From: Actinomycetes bacterium
GTDB lineage: Bacteria > Actinomycetota > Actinomycetes > Mycobacteriales > Mycobacteriaceae
Assembly: GCA_023416315.1 (NCBI GenBank)
Contig: JAEZIA010000491.1
Location: forward strand, 1 to 7,828
Reading direction: 5' to 3'
DNA: 7,828 nucleotides
A program made the translations under genes and the position numbers. Below, one piece after another: positions 1 to 4,208 of the stretch. How positions within the stretch are numbered: the stretch's first letter is position 1; every line of letters begins with the position of its first letter. Below the pieces are notes generated by a model that was given only the letters and a program-made list of their open reading frames with translations, did no database searches and was not told where the DNA came from.

Positions 1-17
1 GCGTTAAAGTCCGGGCG

Positions 18-25
18 AAGGAGGT
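18..25 (+). promoter_or_regulatory. Strong ribosome binding site of sepH
   Basis: The octamer AAGGAGGT is a full match to the 16S rRNA anti-Shine-Dalgarno core. It lies 4 nt before the ATG at 30 and fixes that start codon. Confidence 0.9.
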
Positions 26-29
26 CGAC

Positions 30-821
30 ATGCGAGAACTCAGGGTGATCGGACTCGATGTCGACGGCAGGCACATTATTTGCGAAGGTCCCGACCCGGC
101 CGACAAGTTCACCCTGCAGGTCGACGATCGGCTGCGTGCCGCGGTTCGCGGTGATCGGTCGCTGGGCCAGACCCCGAGGGACAAAGAGGTCAAAGGCGTG
201 TTGCGGCCCAGGGACATCCAGGCGCGCATCCGTGCGGGTGCGTCCGTCGAGCAAGTTGCCGCGTCGTCCGGCATGGACATCAGCAAGGTCGAGCGCTTCG
301 CGCACCCGGTGCTGCTGGAGCGCTCCCGGGCGGCCGAGCTGGCCGGCGCCGCGCATCCGGTGCTGGCCGACGGCCCGGCGGTGACGACGCTGCAGGACAC
401 CATCACCACCGCCCTGGTGGCGCGGGGCCACAATCCCGAGGCGACGTCGTGGGATGCCTGGCGCGGCGAGGACGGCCGGTGGGTGGTCCAGATGGCGTGG
501 CAGGCCGGACTGTCCGACAACGTCGCGCACTTCCGGTTCAGCCCCGGGGCGCACGGCGGCACGGTGTCGGCACTGGACGACGCCGCCAGCGAGCTGATCG
601 ACCCGACGTTCGAGCGCCCCCCGCTGCGGCCGGTGGCTGCGGTCGCGCAGCTCGAGTTCGAGGAGCAGCCGCCGCAACCCGCACCGGCCCCGGTCGAGGA
701 GAAGCCGGCACCTGCTCCGGCCCCCGCACCCGCCCCGCGGGCCAAGCGCGCCAAGGCCAAGCCCGCCGTTCCCGGCTGGGAGGATGTGCTGCTCGGGGTG
801 CGGTCCAGCGGCGAGCGCTGA
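30..821 (+). CDS. sepH: SepH-family septation protein (DUF3071)
   Basis: This 263-residue cytoplasmic protein resembles SepH, which in Streptomyces and mycobacteria binds FtsZ and promotes its assembly during cell division. Residues 1-115 form the conserved N-terminal domain. It starts with RELRVIGLDVDG and contains a helix-turn-helix-like stretch at about 59-92 (LRPRDIQARIRAG ... GMDISKVERFA). A second conserved segment covers about 118-195. A Pro/Ala/Glu-rich linker (about 212-237, with an AP repeat) and a basic patch (RAKRAKAKP) lead to the C-terminal motif PGWEDVLLGVRSSG, which recurs at the end of SepH proteins. The ATG at 30 has an ideal Shine-Dalgarno sequence. The gene converges on the DUF2537 gene with only 4 bp between stop codons. 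The family call is firm. The division role is inferred from studied homologues. Confidence 0.92.
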   Translation: MRELRVIGLDVDGRHIICEGPDPADKFTLQVDDRLRAAVRGDRSLGQTPRDKEVKGVLRPRDIQARIRAGASVEQVAASSGMDISKVERFAHPVLLERSRAAELAGAAHPVLADGPAVTTLQDTITTALVARGHNPEATSWDAWRGEDGRWVVQMAWQAGLSDNVAHFRFSPGAHGGTVSALDDAASELIDPTFERPPLRPVAAVAQLEFEEQPPQPAPAPVEEKPAPAPAPAPAPRAKRAKAKPAVPGWEDVLLGVRSSGER

Positions 822-825
822 GGCG

Positions 826-1098
826 TTACTGACTGGCGGCCATCGCCAGTAGCGTGATCCAGCCGCCGGCGACGCCGATCCCGGCGCCCAGGACGAACCA
901 GCGTCGTACCGGCACGCGTCGCCAGCCCCACAGCGTGGGTGCCAGCCCACCGACCGCGATCAGGTTGAGCACGACCGCCACCAGCGGATGCACCCGGATC
1001 ATGCCGAGGCTGAGCACCACGATCGCGGCGCCGGTGACCGCGGCGACGAAGGCCGCGACCGTCAGCCCGGTCCCCCAGGGCGTCGTCTCGTCTGTCAC
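826..1098 (-). CDS. Small DUF2537-type integral membrane protein
   Basis: This 90-residue protein has three hydrophobic segments, at about 12-32, 38-58 and 66-88. They are separated by short loops, including the basic stretch GWRRVPVRRW at about 58-67. It has no cleavable signal and no catalytic motif. Size, position and composition match the actinobacterial DUF2537 family (Rv0882 in M. tuberculosis, from memory). Its molecular function is unknown. The start is GTG at 1098; the ORF offers no better upstream start. An AAGG at 1107-1110 overlaps the stop codon of the upstream methyltransferase gene and lies 8 nt before the GTG. The two genes are therefore probably cotranscribed and translationally linked. 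It is the third gene of the marR operon. Confidence 0.8.
   Translation of the reverse strand: MTDETTPWGTGLTVAAFVAAVTGAAIVVLSLGMIRVHPLVAVVLNLIAVGGLAPTLWGWRRVPVRRWFVLGAGIGVAGGWITLLAMAASQ
832..850. terminator. Possible hairpin terminator after sepH
   Basis: A perfect 7-bp inverted repeat (ACTGGCG / CGCCAGT, loop GCCAT) starts 10 nt after the sepH stop codon. It lies inside the last codons of the convergent DUF2537 gene. There is no T tract, although mycobacterial terminators often lack one. It is the only strong stem near this convergent junction. It could act on sepH transcripts or be coding coincidence. Confidence 0.35.
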
Positions 1099-1106
1099 AA
1101 CGGGGA

Positions 1107-1110
1107 CCTT
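1107..1110 (-). promoter_or_regulatory. Weak RBS of the DUF2537 gene
   Basis: On the minus strand AAGG lies 8 nt before the GTG start at 1098 and shares two bases with the TAA stop codon (1109-1111) of the preceding gene. Ribosomes ending the upstream gene would be well placed to restart here. Confidence 0.5.
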
Positions 1111-1939
1111 ACCGAGCCGCCCGCTCGTAGAACGCCAGCGCCGCCGCGGTGGCGACGTTGAGCGAGTCGGTGCCCCGTGACATTGGGATACGGACCCGGA
1201 CGTCGCTGGCCCGCATCGCCGTCTCGGTCAGCCCGGGGCCCTCGGCGCCGACGAGCACGGCGACCCGCTGCGACGTCAGCCCGGCCATCGCGGCGGCCAG
1301 GGTCTGCGCTGCCGGATCGGGCGTCATGGCCAGCAGCCGAAACCCACGCTCGCGCAACTCCTCGAGGTCGCCAGGCCACTGCTGGGCCCGGGCGAACGGC
1401 ACCAACAAGGCATGACCCATCGACACCCGCACCGCCCGCCGGTACAGCGGGTCGGCACAGCCGGCCCCGAAGATGACCGCGTCCACACCGAGGCCTGCGG
1501 CGTTACGGAAGATCGAACCGAGGTTCTCGTGATCGTTGACGCCTTCGAGCACCGCGACCGTGCGCGCGTCGCCGAGCACGTCGGCCGGTGTCAGCTCCGG
1601 TGGCCGGCGCGCCGCCGCGAGCACGCCGCGGTTGAGGTGAAAGCCGACCACCTCCGCCATCACCTCGGCCGACGCCCGATAGAACGGGGCCCGCACCGCG
1701 CTCAGGTCGGTGCCCAGTTCGGCGAGGCGACGGTCGGTGCCCAGGAAGGCGTGCGGGGTGAACCGCGAGGCGATCATCCGCTGGGCCACCAGCACGCCCT
1801 CGGCGATCACCAGCCCCTTGCCGCTCGGTAGATCGGGTCGGCGGTCGACACTGTTCAGATCGCGGAAGTCGTCGACGCGGGGATCGGCCGGGTCGGTGAT
1901 GTCTACAACGTCAACCGCGCCAAAAGCGTTGTCGCTCAC
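1109..1939 (-). CDS. SpoU/TrmH-family RNA 2'-O-methyltransferase
   Basis: The protein (276 residues from GTG 1939) is a SPOUT-fold, S-adenosylmethionine-dependent RNA ribose methyltransferase. Residues about 40-110 fit the SpoU substrate-binding domain (GLVIAEGVLVAQRMI near the start). The catalytic domain has all three family motifs: motif 1 GVNDHENLGSIFRNAAGLG (133-151, with Asn139 and Arg145), motif 2 VGAEGPGL (230-237) and motif 3 IPMSRGTDSLNVATAAALA (251-269). Motifs 2 and 3 form the knotted AdoMet pocket. The substrate, rRNA or tRNA, cannot be read from the sequence. The frame is open further upstream to 2035, but that extension is Arg/Pro-rich shadow of the marR gene. The GTG at 1939 instead gives a GTGA overlap with the marR stop codon. 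It is probably translated by coupling, since no good Shine-Dalgarno sequence is visible. Confidence 0.92.
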   Translation of the reverse strand: MSDNAFGAVDVVDITDPADPRVDDFRDLNSVDRRPDLPSGKGLVIAEGVLVAQRMIASRFTPHAFLGTDRRLAELGTDLSAVRAPFYRASAEVMAEVVGFHLNRGVLAAARRPPELTPADVLGDARTVAVLEGVNDHENLGSIFRNAAGLGVDAVIFGAGCADPLYRRAVRVSMGHALLVPFARAQQWPGDLEELRERGFRLLAMTPDPAAQTLAAAMAGLTSQRVAVLVGAEGPGLTETAMRASDVRVRIPMSRGTDSLNVATAAALAFYERAAR

Positions 1940-2367
1940 GCGTCTTCGTCGACCAGCACGGTCATCAGGTCGGCGGCCCGCAGCAGGATGTCGCGGTCGT
2001 CGGTGTCGAGGGTGGCCAGCCGGCCGCGTAGCCACTCCTGGCTGGCGCGGCGCTCGCTGTCGACCAGGGCCGCACCGGCCTCGGACACCGCCACCAGAAC
2101 CTGACGGCCGTCGGAGGGATGCGACGTGCGCACCACCAGACCGAGGTCGGCCAGGGAAGCGATCACCCGCGTCATCGACGGCGGCCGGACCCGCTCCCGG
2201 CAGGCCAGTGCGCCCGGCGTCATCGGGCCGTCCTTGGCCAGGGTGGCCAGCGCGGACAACTGCGAGAGCGTCACCGGTGACTCGGTCCGGCGAAACCGCA
2301 ACTGGCGCGCCAGCCGCATCACAGCCAGCGACAAATCGCTGGCCAGCCGCAGGTCACCGTCCAACAC
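1936..2367 (-). CDS. MarR-family winged-helix transcriptional regulator
   Basis: This 143-residue protein closely matches Rv0880 of M. tuberculosis as I recall it, including length and start. N-terminal helices (LASDLSLAVMRLARQLR, 8-24) and a C-terminal helix (about 124-141) should form the dimer interface. The winged helix-turn-helix lies at about 32-95: SQLSALATLAKDG, then PGALACRERVRPPSMTRVIASLADLGLV (recognition helix about 60-72), then the wing with the typical DGRQVLVAVSEAG. The ligand is unknown. Cys56 is the only cysteine and sits next to the DNA-reading region. The start is GTG at 2367 with no Shine-Dalgarno sequence but a well-placed -10 box, so the mRNA is probably leaderless. It is first in an operon with the RNA methyltransferase and DUF2537 genes and diverges from the DUF2530 gene, a common layout for an autoregulating MarR protein. 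Confidence 0.93.
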   Translation of the reverse strand: MLDGDLRLASDLSLAVMRLARQLRFRRTESPVTLSQLSALATLAKDGPMTPGALACRERVRPPSMTRVIASLADLGLVVRTSHPSDGRQVLVAVSEAGAALVDSERRASQEWLRGRLATLDTDDRDILLRAADLMTVLVDEDA

Positions 2368-2375
2368 AAACGCAA

Positions 2376-2381
2376 ACAGTA
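2376..2381 (-). promoter_or_regulatory. -10 box of the marR operon, leaderless start predicted
   Basis: TACTGT fits the mycobacterial TAnnnT -10 consensus on the minus strand. Eight nt separate it from the GTG at 2367, so transcription probably begins at or next to the start codon. No Shine-Dalgarno sequence is present. No convincing -35 element is seen. Confidence 0.6.
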
Positions 2382-2405
2382 CGACACAACGCCGCGCGAC
2401 CGCCG

Positions 2406-2423
2406 ATGAACCGGCCGGTAGAT
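2406..2423. promoter_or_regulatory. Candidate MarR operator (palindrome)
   Basis: A perfect 10-bp palindrome, ACCGGCCGGT (2410-2419), gains two more matching pairs outward (AT...AT), giving 14 of 18 symmetric positions. It lies midway between the two divergent -10 boxes. Length and position suit a MarR dimer site. GC-rich DNA yields such palindromes by chance, so this remains a candidate. Confidence 0.35.
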
Positions 2424-2425
2424 GC

Positions 2426-2436
2426 CCGCCAGGCGG
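2426..2436. promoter_or_regulatory. Second candidate operator overlapping the -35 zone
   Basis: The inverted repeat CCGCC-A-GGCGG covers the position expected for the -35 region of the rightward promoter (-10 at 2451). A protein bound here would block RNA polymerase on the DUF2530 gene. Confidence 0.3.
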
Positions 2437-2450
2437 TGGCGTGAATCGGT

Positions 2451-2456
2451 TACCTT
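2451..2456 (+). promoter_or_regulatory. -10 box of the DUF2530 gene, leaderless start predicted
   Basis: TACCTT fits TAnnnT and lies 8 nt before the ATG at 2465, the same spacing as in the divergent marR promoter. No Shine-Dalgarno sequence precedes the ATG, which supports a leaderless transcript. Confidence 0.6.
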
Positions 2457-2464
2457 GGACGACA

Positions 2465-2767
2465 ATGTCTTCCGATCAGCGCGAGCCGAGACGGGAGCCG
2501 ACGGCCGAACCCGTGCCGCCGGCGCTGCCCGCGGCACTGCTCGACCCGTGGCCGGTGGTCCTCGCCGGCGCCGCGCTGTGGGCCCTGGCCACGATCGCGG
2601 CGTTCACGGTCGGGGCGCTGGAGTCGTGGCGCCCGATCGCGATCGCGGGCCTGGGCACCGGGGTGCTCGGGACGTCGATCTTCCTCTGGCAGCGCACCGC
2701 CGCCCGGCGCGGGTCGCGGGGCGCACAGACCGGCCTGCAGACCGGCCCGGATCCGCACTCAGACTGA
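2465..2767 (+). CDS. Small DUF2530-type membrane protein
   Basis: This 100-residue protein has a charged, Pro-rich N-terminus (MSSDQREPRREP). Two membrane segments follow, at about 29-51 (PWPVVLAGAALWALATIAAF) and 57-76 (PIAIAGLGTGVLGTSIFLW). A basic RTAARRGSRG stretch comes next, with a polar tail containing a short repeat (QTGLQTGPDP). Basic residues after segment 2 and at the N-terminus suggest both ends face the cytoplasm. It matches the actinobacterial DUF2530 family (Rv0879c by position, from memory), whose function is unknown. The reading frame is open far upstream, but that part overlaps marR antisense. The ATG at 2465 directly follows a promoter-like -10 box. It is divergent from marR and probably under its control, and is followed 23 bp later by the SRPBCC gene. 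Confidence 0.82.
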   Translation: MSSDQREPRREPTAEPVPPALPAALLDPWPVVLAGAALWALATIAAFTVGALESWRPIAIAGLGTGVLGTSIFLWQRTAARRGSRGAQTGLQTGPDPHSD

Positions 2768-2780
2768 CCGACCCAACGCG

Positions 2781-2786
2781 AAGGAG
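2781..2786 (+). promoter_or_regulatory. RBS of the SRPBCC gene
   Basis: AAGGAG lies 4 nt before the ATG at 2791 and sets this start within a much longer open frame. Confidence 0.85.
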
Positions 2787-2790
2787 AGCC

Positions 2791-3243
2791 ATGGCAGCGC
2801 CGCTGTTGCAAGCAGAAATCGAGATCAACGCTCCGGTCGAGAAGGTGTGGACCCTGATCGCGGACCTGGGCAACATGCCCAGGTGGAGTCCGCAGTGCCG
2901 GCTGATGAAGCCACTGGGCGAAGTGCGGCCGGGCACCCGCACGTTCAACCTCAACCGGCGCAACAACCTGTTCTGGCCGACGACGTCGACGATCACCGAG
3001 CTCATCCCGCAGCGCAAGCTGGCGTTTCGGGTCAACGCCAACAACACCGTGTGGAGCTACGAGCTCGAACCCACCGCGACCGGCACTCGCGTCGTCGAGA
3101 CCCGGCACGCCGAGAACGGCGTCAAGGCCGTCTCGACGTTGGCGGTGAACGCGGCCATGGGCGGCGTGCCGAGCTTCGAGAAGGAACTGGTCGCCGGAAT
3201 GAACGAGTCGCTGGCGAGGATCAAGGCCGCCGCCGAGAGTTAG
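2791..3243 (+). CDS. SRPBCC-fold (polyketide cyclase/START-like) protein
   Basis: This 150-residue protein has the layout of a one-domain SRPBCC helix-grip fold. It opens with the typical strand-turn-helix (AEIEINAPVEKVWTLIADLGNMPRWSP, 8-34) and continues with a run of beta strands. One is TSTITELIPQRKLAFRVN (65-82) and another is TRVVETRHAENG (99-110). A long C-terminal helix (about 128-148) would close the pocket. Such proteins bind hydrophobic ligands such as lipids, polyketides or sterols. The ligand here cannot be predicted. It resembles the short SRPBCC proteins common in mycobacteria. It probably shares a transcript with the DUF2530 gene, whose stop codon is 23 bp upstream. It ends in a 4-bp stop-to-stop overlap with the convergent DUF3027 gene. 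I recall a PPE gene near this position in M. tuberculosis, so this slot may be variable. Confidence 0.88.
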   Translation: MAAPLLQAEIEINAPVEKVWTLIADLGNMPRWSPQCRLMKPLGEVRPGTRTFNLNRRNNLFWPTTSTITELIPQRKLAFRVNANNTVWSYELEPTATGTRVVETRHAENGVKAVSTLAVNAAMGGVPSFEKELVAGMNESLARIKAAAES

Positions 3244-4127
3244 GCCCCTTCGACCGTTTCGGGGGTCTCGGGTGCCTCAGATGCCTCGGGTGCCTCGGCC
3301 GGTTCGGGAGCTTCGGAGCTCTCGGTGGCGTCGGCCGCAGGCGTCGGAGCCTCGATGACCTCGAGCACCCCGTCGTCGTACGGGTCGTACAGCGGCGATC
3401 CGGTGCCGGCCGGCTGTGGGGTGTCCGAATGCGCGCCGCAGCCGTACTCGAAGTCGACGACATGCGCGTCGGCCGCCATCTCGTTGCAGCACACCCCGAA
3501 CATCGTGCCGAGCGCGCCGGCCAGCGGAACCATGAAGCCGCAGTCGCGGCACACCCGCTTGGTCGCGCGGGCCATCGGCGACCCGGGGCCGTGGTCGCCG
3601 TCGTGCCAGCGCTGCGCGGTCTCGTCGCGGCCGAGTGCACTGAGCACCTGACGCCGGCCGAAGCCCACCTCGTAGGCGGTGTCGTCGATCGCGGGATCAC
3701 CGGTGGCGGTGTATCCCGGGGCGAGCCGTGGGTCTTCCTTGCCGGGCGCCAGCAGGTCCCCCGGGCTCAGGTCGCCGGGCTGGATGCGCTCTTCCCACGG
3801 CACCCAAGCCGGGGCCAGCAGTGCGGTCGGGCCGGGTACCAGCACGACTTCGCTGACCGTGGCATGGTCGGCGCCCGGGTAGGCGGCCACCACCACGGCC
3901 CACTGCCAGCCCTGATAGCCGGGCATCTTGGCCAGGAATCGGTGGGTGGCCGCGGTCTCGTCCTCGACGCTGACGCCGAGGTATTCGCCGACCGTGTCAC
4001 CGCTGTGTTCGACGATGGCCTGGCGGGCCTGGTCCACCGCGCCGTTCAACACCGCGGCAACCTCAGCCGTCGGCTCGGCGGCGGGCGCCGTGGCTTCTTT
4101 CGCGTCCAGGGTGCTGTCCATCGTCAC
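3240..4127 (-). CDS. DUF3027-family protein with a possible Cys-rich metal site
   Basis: This 295-residue soluble protein matches the actinobacterial DUF3027 family (Rv0877 by position, from memory), whose function is unknown. After a variable Ala/Glu-rich start, a conserved body runs from about 22 to 235. It includes HRFLAKMPGYQGWQWAVVVA (62-81) and EVVLVPGPTALLAPAWVPWEERIQPGDL (93-120). Near the C-terminus CRDCG (Cys193, Cys196), CCN (Cys213, Cys214) and GCGAH (Cys230, His232) could ligate zinc in a ribbon-like fold. The last 35 residues are an acidic Ala/Pro/Glu tail built from EAPE-like units and are probably disordered. The GTG at 4127 is chosen because GAGG lies 8 nt upstream; ATG 4121 is a close alternative. 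The frame stays open upstream into the MFS gene, but that part is antisense shadow. Confidence 0.85.
   Translation of the reverse strand: MTMDSTLDAKEATAPAAEPTAEVAAVLNGAVDQARQAIVEHSGDTVGEYLGVSVEDETAATHRFLAKMPGYQGWQWAVVVAAYPGADHATVSEVVLVPGPTALLAPAWVPWEERIQPGDLSPGDLLAPGKEDPRLAPGYTATGDPAIDDTAYEVGFGRRQVLSALGRDETAQRWHDGDHGPGSPMARATKRVCRDCGFMVPLAGALGTMFGVCCNEMAADAHVVDFEYGCGAHSDTPQPAGTGSPLYDPYDDGVLEVIEAPTPAADATESSEAPEPAEAPEASEAPETPETVEGA
3245..3265 (+). terminator. Possible imperfect hairpin after the SRPBCC gene
   Basis: CCCC (3245-3248) and CGA (3251-3253) pair with TCG (3259-3261) and GGGG (3262-3265), with a two-base TT bulge and loop CCGTT. It starts just after the SRPBCC stop codon and lies inside the 3' end of the convergent DUF3027 gene. 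There is no T tract. The support is weak. Confidence 0.25.
3246..3330 (-). repeat. Short degenerate repeats coding the acidic EAPE tail
   Basis: The plus strand shows repeated GGTGCCTCGG/GATGCCTC-like units that encode EAPE, EAPEP and EASEAPE on the minus strand. Such repeats can expand or contract by slippage, so tail length may differ between strains. Confidence 0.6.
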
Positions 4128-4135
4128 CAATCTTG

Positions 4136-4139
4136 CCTC
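4136..4139 (-). promoter_or_regulatory. RBS of the DUF3027 gene
   Basis: GAGG on the minus strand lies 8 nt before the GTG at 4127 and 14 nt before the ATG at 4121. This spacing favours the GTG as start codon. Confidence 0.5.
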
Positions 4140-4160
4140 ACGGTCGATGTGCGCAGCCAC

Positions 4161-4190
4161 ACCGGTCACGTGCGCGCCCGGTATGCCGGG
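4161..4190. promoter_or_regulatory. Palindrome cluster in the divergent DUF3027/MFS spacer
   Basis: Within 30 bp lie ACCGGT (4161-4166), CACGTG (4167-4172) and the inverted repeat CCCGG-TATG-CCGGG (4177-4190). They lie in the 81-bp spacer between two divergent start codons, where a shared operator would be expected. No bound regulator can be named. No clean TAnnnT box was found for the leftward gene. Confidence 0.3.
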
Positions 4191-4208
4191 ATAGGGGACA
4201 ATCGTGTC

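Noticed and set aside
1412..1831. Plus-strand open frame opposite the methyltransferase gene
   Set aside because: Composition is His/Arg-rich and mirrors the minus-strand gene. It has no RBS and no domain.
1940..2035. N-terminal extension of the methyltransferase to 2035
   Set aside because: The added 32 residues are HPRHRRPRHP-like shadow of marR. The GTGA overlap gives a natural start at 1939.
2847..4208. Very long plus-strand open frame running from inside the SRPBCC gene, across the DUF3027 gene, into the MFS gene
   Set aside because: The upstream part is Arg/Gly-rich with no domain and lies antisense to a good DUF3027 gene. It is open only because GC-rich codon use suppresses stop codons. 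Only the part from 4209 is real.
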